A stretch of 64,000 nt of DNA from Tissierella praeacuta DSM 18095. Its GTDB lineage: Bacteria > Bacillota > Clostridia > Tissierellales > Tissierellaceae. Numbering within the stretch: position 1 is the first letter of the stretch; every line of letters starts with the position of its first letter. The position numbers and the translations under genes were made by a program. The DNA is taken from contig NZ_FQTY01000002.1 of the NCBI RefSeq assembly GCF_900128955.1, forward strand, positions 310,001 to 374,000, written 5' to 3'. This document shows positions 53,149 through 63,552 of this stretch, piece by piece. Below the pieces are notes generated by a model. The model did not search any database, was not told the origin of the DNA, and saw only the letters and a list, made by a program, of their open reading frames with translations.

Positions 53149-54018
53149 ATGAAGAATATTAAAAAGTTTTTAGTTGCAATATTGATGGTATCTATGATTT
53201 TTTTAGTAACAGCTTGTGAAGATTTTTTAGAAGCTATTGTAACATCTGATTTAGATGTTAGTGGTGATAATCTGGAAGTTCATTTTATAGATGTAGGACA
53301 AGCAGAATCTATTTTAGTAAAAAAGGGAAATGAATCCATGTTAATAGATGCTGGAAATAATTCAGATGGAGAATTGGTTGTAGACTATATTAAAAAACAA
53401 AATATCAATAAACTTAAATATGTTATAGGAACTCATCCCCATGCAGATCATATAGGGGGTTTAGATGATGTAATTGATACTTTTGAAGTTGAGAAGATTA
53501 TTATGCCAAATGCAGTAACAAATACTAAAACATTTGAAGATGTTTTAGATAGTATTAAAAATAAGGGATTATCTATTACTAAGGCTAAGGTAGGAAATAG
53601 CTATGAGTTAAATGGTGCAGTGTTTACAATTCTTGCTCCTAATCAAGAAAAGTATAAAAGTTTAAATGATTATTCAGTTGTTATAAAACTTGTAAATGGG
53701 AAGAATTCTTTTTTATTTACAGGAGATGCTGAGGAATTATCTGAAAAGGAAATATTAAAAAATAATAAAGGAAGATTGAAATCAGATGTTTTAAATGTAG
53801 GTCATCATGGAAGTATAACTTCTACTTCTGAAACATTTTTAGATGCTGTTGATCCAAAATTTGCAGTTATTTCTGCTGGCAAGGATAATAGCTATGGACA
53901 TCCACATAAAGAAATATTAGAGAGATTAAATGATAAAGGTATAGAAATTTATAGAACAGATTTACAGGGAGATATTATAGTGATTAGCGATGGAGATACA
54001 ATAAAATTTAATGATTAG
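53149..54018 (+). CDS. ComEC/Rec2-like metallo-beta-lactamase-fold lipoprotein
   Basis: About 289 residues. A lipoprotein signal ends in LVTAC, so the protein is probably anchored outside the membrane. The hydrolase domain starts EVHFIDVGQAESILVKKG and carries the metal motif GTHPHADHIGG near residue 107, LFTGDAEE near 195 and NVGHHGS near 220, the layout of the C-terminal domain of ComEC without its channel. Such secreted enzymes may degrade DNA or other phosphodiesters. GGAGG lies 7 nt before the ATG at 53149. A DUF3006 gene follows 11 nt downstream, a frequent pairing. Confidence 0.88.
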   Translation: MKNIKKFLVAILMVSMIFLVTACEDFLEAIVTSDLDVSGDNLEVHFIDVGQAESILVKKGNESMLIDAGNNSDGELVVDYIKKQNINKLKYVIGTHPHADHIGGLDDVIDTFEVEKIIMPNAVTNTKTFEDVLDSIKNKGLSITKAKVGNSYELNGAVFTILAPNQEKYKSLNDYSVVIKLVNGKNSFLFTGDAEELSEKEILKNNKGRLKSDVLNVGHHGSITSTSETFLDAVDPKFAVISAGKDNSYGHPHKEILERLNDKGIEIYRTDLQGDIIVISDGDTIKFND

Positions 54019-54029
54019 AGGTGGATTAA

Positions 54030-54236
54030 ATGAGGTTTACTATTGATAGGTTTGAAGGTGAACTTGCCATAGTAGAATTGGAGAACAGGGAGATAATTGA
54101 AATTCCAAAGGTAATATTACCCATGGAGGCAAAGGAAGGAGATATTATAATTATTTCCGTAGATGAAAAAGAAACCCAGGATAGAAAGAAAAGAATTCAA
54201 GAAAAATTTGAAAGTTTATTTTGTGAAGAAGATTAA
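54030..54236 (+). CDS. DUF3006 protein
   Basis: The 68-residue protein shows the full DUF3006 pattern: MRFTIDRFEGELAIVELENREIIEIPKVILPMEAKEGDIIII, then a charged tail with RKKRIQEKFESLF. It is a small beta-rich protein of unknown function, usually encoded after ComEC-like hydrolases as here. AGAGGTGG precedes the ATG. It ends the two-gene operon, followed by a terminator hairpin at 54258-54320. Confidence 0.9.
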   Translation: MRFTIDRFEGELAIVELENREIIEIPKVILPMEAKEGDIIIISVDEKETQDRKKRIQEKFESLFCEED

Positions 54237-54257
54237 GAAAAACACCTATGATTGATA

Positions 54258-54320
54258 TGCTCCTCTTGTAGTAGACAGGTAAAACAATAGAAACTGTAAC
54301 TACAAGGAGGAGTATTTTTT
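54258..54320 (+). terminator. Terminator hairpin that contains AAGGAGGAG
   Basis: TGCTCCTCTTGTAGT (54258-54272) pairs with ACTACAAGGAGGAGTA (54299-54314) with one bulge, followed by six Ts. The AAGGAGGAG in the right arm looks like a ribosome site for an ATG at 54321, but it is explained by the stem. Confidence 0.75.
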
Positions 54321-54365
54321 ATGGCAAATAGGGTATATATAATTTATCTGGGGAGGTGTAAAATA

Positions 54366-54962
54366 ATGGTAAATTCGGAAAGGGATTCTAAGAAAGTGAC
54401 TCTTTGGACTAGACAGAATATAAAAAGTTTAGATGAAATAAAGGAAAAAGGAAGATATAAGGTTGAAAGAAAATATATAGAACAGCAATTTGAAGATATA
54501 GCAGAACATTATATAAAGCTTTATGAATGGTTTGTAAATAAGGCAAGTAAAATAATTACTAAACCAGATGATGTAGAATTTCCAGTGTGGTGCTCAATTA
54601 GCGAAGAAAACATGCTAAAACCAATAGAAGATACAGTAGTATATGTATTAGAAGTAGAGGAAAGTGAAGTTATATATTTTGATGGCAGGAAATGGGATTA
54701 TGTATTAAACCATTTATATATTCCTAAAGATATTGAAGATGAAAAGGTTTATATGGCAGATATGGAGAGAAAAGGATTTAAAGATTTATTTTCCTTCATA
54801 GATGGAAAATATTCAAGTTTTTATCCTTTGGAAAAGAAAAGGATAATGGATAGTTGGATGAGGGTATTTGAGATTGATGAGTGGAATATATTTAATGTTC
54901 AGGCTAATATATGGGACATAAGAAAAGATATGATTAGTGATATATTGTATTGGAAAGGGTAA
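54366..54962 (+). CDS. DUF3841 protein
   Basis: About 198 residues of the DUF3841 family: VTLWTRQNIKSLDEIKEKGRY at the start, FPVWCSISEENMLKP near residue 73, VYVLEVEESEVIYFDGRKWDYVLNHLYIP near 90, and VFEIDEWNIFNVQANIWDI near the end. Function is unknown; members resemble small enzyme-like cytosolic proteins. GGGGAGGTG precedes the ATG at 54366. An ATG at 54321 is in frame but its ribosome-like sequence is part of a terminator. A terminator at 55040-55069 follows. Confidence 0.82.
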   Translation: MVNSERDSKKVTLWTRQNIKSLDEIKEKGRYKVERKYIEQQFEDIAEHYIKLYEWFVNKASKIITKPDDVEFPVWCSISEENMLKPIEDTVVYVLEVEESEVIYFDGRKWDYVLNHLYIPKDIEDEKVYMADMERKGFKDLFSFIDGKYSSFYPLEKKRIMDSWMRVFEIDEWNIFNVQANIWDIRKDMISDILYWKG

Positions 54963-55039
54963 GATAAATTTCTGCAAATTAGAATTATATAAATATTTAG
55001 TACTAAAAAGTTAAGATATTTTTGAATAAAGATTCAAAT

Positions 55040-55069
55040 AAAAGTACATAGTTTGGACTATGTACTTTT
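55040..55069 (+). terminator. Rho-independent terminator
   Basis: AAAAGTACATAG (55040-55051) and CTATGTACTTTT (55058-55069) are perfect complements with a 6-nt loop and T-rich exit. It lies 78 nt after the DUF3841 gene. Confidence 0.85.
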
Positions 55070-55283
55070 ATTATTAGTTACCATATTAGGATATATTTTA
55101 ATTCTTAGTAAGTTTTTTAAGAGTTTAAGAGATTATGATTTGCATAGGGTACTCTATACTTATTCCCTAGTTATATTTTTTAACATATTAGTAATAAGGT
55201 TTTTAATATTATATATAAATTGTCGAAAATTGACAGAAGATTATGTAGATATTTATCAAAGAAAGAAGGAATCTTTACATTGA
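55053..55283 (+). CDS. Possible small membrane protein (weak)
   Basis: A 76-residue frame with two hydrophobic segments (about 3-23 and 37-54) and a basic tail RKLTEDYVDIYQRKKESLH. The codon choice is like a real gene, but there is no ATG, no ribosome site, and the TTG start lies inside a terminator hairpin. It may be a remnant. The rest of the 370-nt gap before the WYL gene shows nothing else. Confidence 0.3.
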   Translation: MDYVLLLLVTILGYILILSKFFKSLRDYDLHRVLYTYSLVIFFNILVIRFLILYINCRKLTEDYVDIYQRKKESLH

Positions 55284-55333
55284 ATGTAGAATATATTAAT
55301 TGGTATAAGTTATAAACGGGGGGAGGAATGATT

Positions 55334-56314
55334 GTGTCAAGGTTATCAAATGCATTAAATATGTACATGCTTTTACAAGGAAGAAGATTGATGAAGGTTG
55401 AAGAACTTGCAGAGATACTTGAAGTAAGTCCCAGAATGGTTAAGGAATATAGAAAGGATTTTGAAAAAGCAGGTATTTATATAGGAACAAAAAGTGGAAG
55501 GTATGGTGGATATTATTTAGAAAATAAAATAGATTTAAAAGGTATAGGGTTTAAAAAAGAGGAGCTAGAAGCATTAAAGATGGCTAGAGAAACTATTAAA
55601 AGTGGAAATCATATTTTTGCATTAAATTTTGAAACCTTGGCTAATAAAATATTAAATTTAGAAAAGGATTTTGAGCATATTAATTATTTTAGTAAGGATA
55701 ATTTAAAACCACTATATATGAGAGAAAGAGAAAAAGATATATGGAAAACAATTAGTAAAGCAATAATTAATAAAAGAAAGATTGAGTTATTATACAAATC
55801 ATTGCGACAAGATACAAGAAAGAAGAAAAGTGATATCCGAATAGTGCACCCCTATGGAACTTTTGATCATGATGGTGCTATATATTTCTTTGGTTATTGT
55901 GAGATGAGAAAAGAAGTTCGATATTTTAAAATTTCTAGGATAGAAAATATAGAAGTATTGCAACAGAAGTTTGCCATAAATATTGAATATGATATTAAAA
56001 GTATAATGAGAAAATCATTTGGAATAATTGATGATGATATTTTTTATTTGAAACTAAAAATATCATATCCTATGAGTCAGTTGGTTAAAGAGAAACAATA
56101 TTCATTGAATCAAAAAATAACTGAAATAGATGAAGAAAATATAATCTTTGAAGCAAATCTAAAGGGATATGAAGAAGTTAAAACATGGGTTTTAGGCATG
56201 GGAAGTAAGGCTGAAGTGTTAGCCCCAGACAAACTTAAGAAAGACGTAATAGAAGAAATGAGAAAATTACAAAGAATATATGAATTGGGGATTAATGATT
56301 GCACCAATGAATGA
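55334..56314 (+). CDS. WYL-domain transcriptional regulator
   Basis: About 326 residues. The N-terminal winged helix (about 2-60: LSNALNMYMLLQGRRLMKVEELAEILEVSPRMVKEYRKDFEKAGIYIGTKSGRYGGYYL) is of the HTH_11 type. The WYL domain (about 140-230) shows IRIVHPYGTFDHDGAIYFFGYCEMRKEVRYFKISRIENIEVL, and a C-terminal extension ends WVLGMGSKAEVLAPDKLKKDVIEEM. WYL regulators sense nucleic acid or nucleotide ligands and often control phage-defence loci, including CRISPR-Cas. GGGGGAGG lies 7 nt before the GTG at 55334; an ATG at 55328 is too close. It lies 430 nt upstream of the cas operon. Confidence 0.88.
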   Translation: MSRLSNALNMYMLLQGRRLMKVEELAEILEVSPRMVKEYRKDFEKAGIYIGTKSGRYGGYYLENKIDLKGIGFKKEELEALKMARETIKSGNHIFALNFETLANKILNLEKDFEHINYFSKDNLKPLYMREREKDIWKTISKAIINKRKIELLYKSLRQDTRKKKSDIRIVHPYGTFDHDGAIYFFGYCEMRKEVRYFKISRIENIEVLQQKFAINIEYDIKSIMRKSFGIIDDDIFYLKLKISYPMSQLVKEKQYSLNQKITEIDEENIIFEANLKGYEEVKTWVLGMGSKAEVLAPDKLKKDVIEEMRKLQRIYELGINDCTNE

Positions 56315-56583
56315 TATTATTAATGTAAGAAAATCATTCATTAGTAAGAAGAAGTTTTCTAATGTAGTTCTATTAAAATAAGAAGAATATAAATATAATT
56401 TTTACATTCCATAAGCTGGTTCTATTTCATGATTATTAGTAAGTATTTCCTAAAAACATAATAATATAATTAGAATTTTATCTAAAAAATATGGAATATA
56501 AGAAGATAAATATAATTGGTGAATAGTATTTAAATTCTAAGAGATAATAAGTGTAATGAACTTAGAATAGTGGAGGTGAAATC

Positions 56584-56655
56584 ATGTATTTCTTATTGTT
56601 GTTTACACTGATACGCAAGGTAACCATTTCACTGTATATAGGCTTATCTCTTTAA
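56584..56655 (+). CDS. Possible 23-residue hydrophobic peptide
   Basis: GGAGGTGAAATC gives an excellent ribosome site 6 nt before an ATG opening a 23-codon frame: MYFLLLFTLIRKVTISLYIG then LSL and TAA. It is hydrophobic with a central Arg-Lys and would cross a membrane once. It lies alone between the WYL gene and cas6. It resembles type I toxin peptides in size but has no recognised family. The rest of the 430-nt gap (56315-56744) contains only the hairpin at 56682-56718. Confidence 0.4.
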   Translation: MYFLLLFTLIRKVTISLYIGLSL

Positions 56656-56681
56656 TAAATATTATCACTTAAATTTAACAA

Positions 56682-56718
56682 TTCTATAAAGCTGTACTTA
56701 GATTGCAGCTTTATAGAA
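56682..56718 (+). terminator. Perfect 13-bp hairpin upstream of cas6
   Basis: TTCTATAAAGCTG (56682-56694) and CAGCTTTATAGAA (56706-56718) flank an 11-nt loop. No U-run follows, so it may be an attenuator, an operator or a weak terminator. Confidence 0.55.
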
Positions 56719-56744
56719 ACTAAAATATATTGGGAGGTGGAAAT

Positions 56745-57470
56745 ATGAGATACAATGTTGAGTTAGCTTTATCCAATGAAAATATACCAAAAGATAAAAA
56801 CAGAATAATCCTTTCCTTTCTAAAACATATTTACGAGTCCTATGATAAAGACTACTATCAATCACTATATGAAGAGGAGGAAAATAAAAGAAAGAATTTT
56901 ACCTTCTCAGTGTATATGCCAAATTGCAAATTTACTAGAGAAGAGATAATTATTCCTGAGAAAAAGATAATCTTGAATTTTTCAACAGCTGATATGAAGG
57001 ATGGCATTTTCTTCTATAATGCAATATTAGCAAATAGAGGAAAATCCTATGATATTAAAGGTAACTCTATAATAGTACGTAATATAAATATGAATAAAGA
57101 AAAGCCAATAACTAATGATTATGCTGTCTACTCTTCTAGGTCCCCAGTAGTTGTTAGAGAACATAAAGGTGATAATAATAAAACCTGGTATTATTCGTTG
57201 AGTGAAGAAAGAGGGAAAGAAATATTTATAGAAAATCTTAGATATCAGCTATTAGATAACTTTGGTGAAGAGAGAAGATTGGATATTGAAGAAGTAGATT
57301 TTCAGTTGTTAAGTAATAAAGAGGTTAAAGTAAAACATTATGGAATAGAAGTGTTATCAAATATATGTAGGATAAAGGTGCAAGCTAAGCCATATATTTT
57401 AGACTATATTTACAAATCGGGTATAGGGGCTAGAAAAAGTGGAGGATTTGGGATGTTAGATTTAGTGTAG
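56745..57470 (+). CDS. cas6: CRISPR-associated endoribonuclease Cas6
   Basis: About 241 residues. The N-terminus YNVELALSNENIPKDKNRIILSFLKHIYE and the C-terminal glycine-rich loop YIYKSGIGARKSGGFGMLDLV are those of Cas6, a RAMP protein that cuts pre-crRNA within repeats. The middle contains VVREHKGDNNKTWYYSL. Length is normal. GGGAGGTGG precedes the ATG at 56745, preferred over a TTG at 56730. It is the first gene of the cas operon and is followed by cas8 after 11 nt. Confidence 0.94.
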   Translation: MRYNVELALSNENIPKDKNRIILSFLKHIYESYDKDYYQSLYEEEENKRKNFTFSVYMPNCKFTREEIIIPEKKIILNFSTADMKDGIFFYNAILANRGKSYDIKGNSIIVRNINMNKEKPITNDYAVYSSRSPVVVREHKGDNNKTWYYSLSEERGKEIFIENLRYQLLDNFGEERRLDIEEVDFQLLSNKEVKVKHYGIEVLSNICRIKVQAKPYILDYIYKSGIGARKSGGFGMLDLV

Positions 57471-57481
57471 GGGGTGATAGA

Positions 57482-59159
57482 GTGGGAGAAAAGATACGAT
57501 TATATATGGAAGATTGGCTTTACAATAGTGGATTAGTAGGATTTTACAATATACTAGAACACGCAGAAGATAATGTTAAAATAGATAAAAATTATATAGA
57601 GTTTGAGTTGGAGAATTTGATAAGATTTGAAGAAAAATATTTTAAGTATTTTACAGACAAATATAAAGACATATTTTCATTAAATAAAATACTTTCCTTT
57701 GAAGAATTTATAGACAAGCAGGAAGAAAATAATTTTGAAGAATTTGATGGAAAGAAACTTGAATCTATGAATAAATATATATCTGATGTTGTCAAGAAAC
57801 AAATAAAAAGTAATAGCTATAAATCTGCTTATGAACTAATAGATTCTCCTGTAGATGTTTTAGAACTAGAGAAGAGTTTGAAAACTATAAAATTAAAGAA
57901 AAAACAAGAGATAAGTGAGATATTACCAGAAATAAAAGATAGGTTTACTATATTAAAAGAAATAATTGAATATATGAAGCTGGAGAAATCACAAAAATAT
58001 ATTGGTGCAAAAAATGCCATGTATACCATAATAAAGAATGGTTGGAATGGAGTTTGTTTCTTGAATCCTCAGACAAAAGAGAAGGATATGTATATAGATT
58101 ACAAGAACTATTTCATTGAACCTGCAATAGAGTATTTAAATATAGATAAGTCTAAATTTAAGTATAATTGCTTTTCTTGTGATAAAAGTATGAAGGATTT
58201 TTCAAATGATCTTAGTTTTCTAAATTCTACAGGATTTGATGTAAGCAGAAAATCATCTCATGTATGGGAGTTTCAAAATGATATTGCTGTTTGCCCTATT
58301 TGTAAACTAGTATATTCATGTGTACCAGCAGGAATTTCTTATCTTTATGATAAAGGAATATATATAAATGATAACTCAAGTATGAGAAATGCTATAGATA
58401 TAAACAATAAAATATATATGGAAATTTACAAACAAAATAGAGATGACAAGAAGTTAACCTATAAAGCATTAGTAGAATCAATAAATGAAGAATATAACGA
58501 TAAAATAAAATATGAGTTAGCGGATATCCAACTAATTAGGTATGAGGATGAGAAATATAGATTTAATATACTTTCTAGAAAATCCTTAGAAATTATTAAA
58601 GCCTCAGAAGATGATTTAAATAAATTGATTAATTGTGGATTTAAAGAAATCAATACTTATTTTAATGTTTATGAATTAGTCATAGATAGATTGTTGAATA
58701 GTCAAAATATGTTTACATTAGTTCAAAAGATGCTTCATTATAAATTATCGAAGCCGAAGGATTCACATTATAATTCATTTCATGTGATTAGAATTTTAAG
58801 GATTAATACAAGATTTTTAAAGGGGGTAGGGTGTATGAAAGGAGTATATAAGGACATAGTTAGAGATGGAAATGATGAGGGGAAAAAATTAAGAGAAAAA
58901 TATAGAAGTAAGGGTGCCATAGATAAACTTAGTGGTATATCATATAGACTATTAAATTCTCTAAAGACAAATAATGTTGATAGCTTCATGGATACATTAT
59001 TAAATTGTTACTTGTATGTAAAATCATCAGTACCTGAAATATTTCTAGATGCTTTAAAAAATGAAGAGAGGTTTAAAACTATTGGATATGCATTTGTAGC
59101 AGGGCTTATAGAAGGAAAGAAAGAGAATAATAATGATAATGAGAATGGGGGAAAAGATA

Positions 59160-59167
<8 letters not shown>
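57482..59167 (+). CDS. cas8b: Type I-B CRISPR Cascade large subunit Cas8b (Cst1-like)
   Basis: The 561-residue protein has the order and motifs of the Tneap-type Cas8 (Cst1): an N-terminal MEDWLYNSGLVGFYNILEHA, a zinc-finger-like pair YNCFSCDKSMKDF and IAVCPICKLVYSCVPAGISYLYDKGIYIND in the middle (about residues 230-300), and a helical C-terminal half. In Cascade the large subunit recognises the PAM and anchors target DNA. The GTG start has GGGGGTGAT upstream. Its last 8 nt overlap cas7. Confidence 0.88.
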
Positions 59168-60804
<1,637 letters not shown>

Positions 60805-60823
60805 TCTAGAGGTGTATTGGAAT

Positions 60824-61585
60824 ATGAATAATTATTTGGCTAAATCAAATCCTAGAGAAACCATTATAGGACATACTGAAAAATTAATAGAGAATTATGA
60901 GTTGTTTAAAAAAATATATCCTAATCTCAATGTAGATTGGGATATATTATACTTATCATGTTTATATCATGATTTAGGAAAGATGAATAGAAAATTTCAA
61001 GATAAGATAGAAGGTATAAGAAGGCATAGTGATGAAATTCCTCATGGGATATTAAGCTTAGCTTTTTTAAATGCAAAAGAATTGGGGGAAAAAGGATATT
61101 CAAAAGAAAGAATAAAACTACTTGCACAAGCAATAGCATATCATCATGAAAGAGATTTTAACTTTGATAAAGAAATGCTAAAAAAAGAAGTAGAGTTAAT
61201 AAAGGAAGAGGCGAGCAGTTTTAATTATGAGAGATTAGATAAGATAGTTGTAAAAAGGTTAAGTGCAAAATATTTTTCTATGAATAGAATTTATGAAGAG
61301 GATGACGAAAATGGCAATGAGGAAGAAAATCTTTTCTTTAGGTATATAATGATAAAAGGTTTACTTAATAGAATAGATTATGCAGCTAGTGGTGGTATTG
61401 ATGTTGAAAAGGAAAATAACTTTCTATTACAAAATCTAGAAGAAAATTTATTGGAAAAATTTAAAATAAAAAATCCTAATGCTGAGTGGAATGAACTCCA
61501 GAAATACATGATAGAAAATAGAGATAATAATCTTATAATAGTAGCTCAAACAGGTGCTAATGATATAATGATGACAGTACAATAA
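60824..61585 (+). pseudogene. cas3: cas3 truncated inside the helicase P-loop (HD domain only)
   Basis: The frame gives 253 residues. The HD nuclease domain is complete: ETIIGHTEKLIENY, LSCLYHDLGKMNRKF with the HD pair, RRHSDEIPHGILSLAFL, AIAYHHERD and ILRIDYAAS-like NRIDYAASGG. It then enters the helicase with NLIIVAQTGANDIMMTVQ and stops. In intact Cas3 the P-loop reads QTGxGKT followed by about 450 more residues. The break falls right after QTG, and a ParA/ParB element follows at once. AGAGGTG precedes the ATG at 60824, preferred over 60797. The protein has no helicase, so it could not unwind target DNA. An HD-only Cas3'' ends before the P-loop, so this is not that natural form. Confidence 0.88.
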
Positions 61586-61728
61586 ATCCAAGCAAAATCA
61601 AGGGTTAAAGGCTTCCACAAAACTTTTAAACTTTGATGATGGATAGACTGTCATCATTTTTTTATACCGAAATATATCTAAAAGTATAGTATAAATAAAA
61701 TCTCTGTATGGAGAAGAAGGAGGTACTT

Positions 61729-62502
61729 ATGGCAGAAGTTATTACTATAGCCAATCGAAAAGGAGGGGTTGGAAAAACGACTACCGCTTTAAATCTTGCC
61801 TACTCATTGAAAGAACTCGGTAAAAAAGTATTAGTCATAGATCTTGATCCTCAAGCCAATCTTACAAGGTGTTTTGATGTAGAAAATCTGGAAAATATAA
61901 AAACCATAGGTCATTTGTTAATGGCAGAACTGGAAGAAGAAAGTTATTCGGTAGAGGATTATGTCATATCTTATGATGAAATAGACATTATACCCTCAAG
62001 CATTTACCTGTCAGTTACAGAAACACAAATGAGGTCGGAAACGGGGAGTGAAAGAATATTATCAGAAATTATTGAACTGGTAAGGGAGCATTATGATTGT
62101 ATCCTTATAGACACCTCACCATCACTTAATATTTTAACCATTAATGCCCTTTGTGCAGCAGACAGTGTGCTTATTACAGCCGATACACAACTGTTTGCCA
62201 TTGTAGGAATTAGCGAACTTTTAAAAACTATTCAAAAAATCAAAAAAAGAGTCAATCCTAAGTTATCAGTAAAAGGTATTTTGCTTACCATGTGCGATAG
62301 CAGGACAAATCTTTCAAAACTTCTTACTGAACAGGTGGAAGAAATGTATCAAGGGAAAATAAAGGTTTTTCAAAACAAAATACCGAAGACTGTAAAAGTA
62401 GGAGAAGCCATATATAGCGGACAAAGCATTAAAAAGTATGCAAAAGGAAGCAGTGTAGACCTTGCATACGACCATTTGGCAAAGGAGATTTGCTATGAAT
62501 AA
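61729..62502 (+). CDS. ParA family ATPase
   Basis: About 257 residues. The deviant Walker A KGGVGKTTTALNLAYSL lies near residue 9, Walker A' LVIDLDPQANLTRCF near 37, and Walker B YDCILIDTSPSLNIL near 117. ParA drives plasmid or element partition with ParB. AAGGAGG lies 6 nt before the ATG at 61729; an upstream ATG (61708) overlaps that site. It is coupled to the ParB gene by an 8-nt overlap. In conjugative elements it may help maintain the excised circle. Confidence 0.92.
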   Translation: MAEVITIANRKGGVGKTTTALNLAYSLKELGKKVLVIDLDPQANLTRCFDVENLENIKTIGHLLMAELEEESYSVEDYVISYDEIDIIPSSIYLSVTETQMRSETGSERILSEIIELVREHYDCILIDTSPSLNILTINALCAADSVLITADTQLFAIVGISELLKTIQKIKKRVNPKLSVKGILLTMCDSRTNLSKLLTEQVEEMYQGKIKVFQNKIPKTVKVGEAIYSGQSIKKYAKGSSVDLAYDHLAKEICYE

Positions 62503-63463
62503 GAAACTGAAAAAAAGAGAAATTTGTGATGCAGTGGATTTTCTGATGGGTGATGTAGATAATATAGAACAGGGGAATGTACAGGATATAGAAACAGATT
62601 TACTTGAAAATTATCATGATCATCCATTTACCCTTTATACAGGGAAAAGACTGGAAGATATGGTTGAAAGTATCAAGGAAAATGGGATATTAAATCCGGT
62701 TATTGTTTTGAAAAAAGAAACCGGAACTTATAAAATACTTTCCGGGCATAACAGAGTTAATGCAGCAAAGCTTGCCAAGTTAAAAACTGTTCCTTGTATT
62801 GTTAAAGAAAATCTAACGGAGGAGCAAGTTTATACCTATGTCATAGAAACCAATCTTATGCAGCGTTCCTTTTCCGACTTGCTGCCAACAGAAAAAGCAC
62901 TTGTCCTTAAAATGAGATATGAAAAAATAGCAAGTCAAGGAAAGCGAAACGATTTACAAAAAGAGATAAACAATTTAGAACAGGGTATTATAGAAAGGGA
63001 AAACAAAACGGAAGATAAAACAGACAGCAGAAAAAATATAGGTAAGGAATACAATTTATCCGGAGCATCCATTGCAAGATATTTAAGGTTAAATAATTTA
63101 ACGGATATTTGGAAACAAGCCATAGATAATGATGAAATCGGACTGACGATGGCAGTTGACATATCCTATCTTTCTATAGAGATACAAGATTATTTATATA
63201 GTCAATGTGAAGAACTGGAGCTGTGCTTAAAGCCAAGCGATGCTAAAACACTTCATTTAATGAACAGACAAGAAGAACTAAGTCAAGAGATGATTACATC
63301 ATATTTGTTGAACTTAAAAAAGCCAAAGATAAAAGAATATCAGAATATTAAACTATCTCAAAGTGCCTACAAAAAATTCTTTCAGGATGAAAGCAAAGAA
63401 GCAGTAGGAGAAATTATAGAAAAGGCTTTAGAGATGTATTTTAGAGAAAAAGAAGGTGCTTAA
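62495..63463 (+). CDS. ParB/Spo0J-like partition protein
   Basis: About 322 residues. The N-terminal ParB domain (about 45-135) contains HDHPFTLYTGKRLEDMVESIKENGILNPVIV and LSGHNRVNAAKLAKLKTVPCIVKENLTEEQVYTYVIETNLMQRSFSDLLPTEKALVLK, the ParB/Srx CTPase box pattern with the GHNR turn. A helix-turn-helix follows (GKEYNLSGASIARYLRLNNL). The C-terminus has a ribbon-helix-helix-like tail. AAAGGAG precedes the ATG at 62495. It overlaps parA and is followed by the BRO-N gene after 89 nt. Confidence 0.9.
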   Translation: MNKKLKKREICDAVDFLMGDVDNIEQGNVQDIETDLLENYHDHPFTLYTGKRLEDMVESIKENGILNPVIVLKKETGTYKILSGHNRVNAAKLAKLKTVPCIVKENLTEEQVYTYVIETNLMQRSFSDLLPTEKALVLKMRYEKIASQGKRNDLQKEINNLEQGIIERENKTEDKTDSRKNIGKEYNLSGASIARYLRLNNLTDIWKQAIDNDEIGLTMAVDISYLSIEIQDYLYSQCEELELCLKPSDAKTLHLMNRQEELSQEMITSYLLNLKKPKIKEYQNIKLSQSAYKKFFQDESKEAVGEIIEKALEMYFREKEGA

Positions 63464-63552
63464 TAGTATATAAAAAGTTGTATTTTAGAGTATAATAACA
63501 GTAAGGAAAAAATATCAACAGAAAATATAGATAAAGCAAAGAGGTGGCATAG

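Noticed and set aside
54321-54365. N-terminal extension of the DUF3841 protein starting at 54321
   Set aside because: The apparent ribosome site AAGGAGGAG is the right arm of a terminator stem; GGGGAGGTG before 54366 is independent and fits the family start.
60824-61585. Natural HD-only Cas3'' protein
   Set aside because: The frame enters the helicase and stops inside the P-loop, right before mobile-element genes; a genuine Cas3'' ends earlier and is followed by a Cas3' gene.
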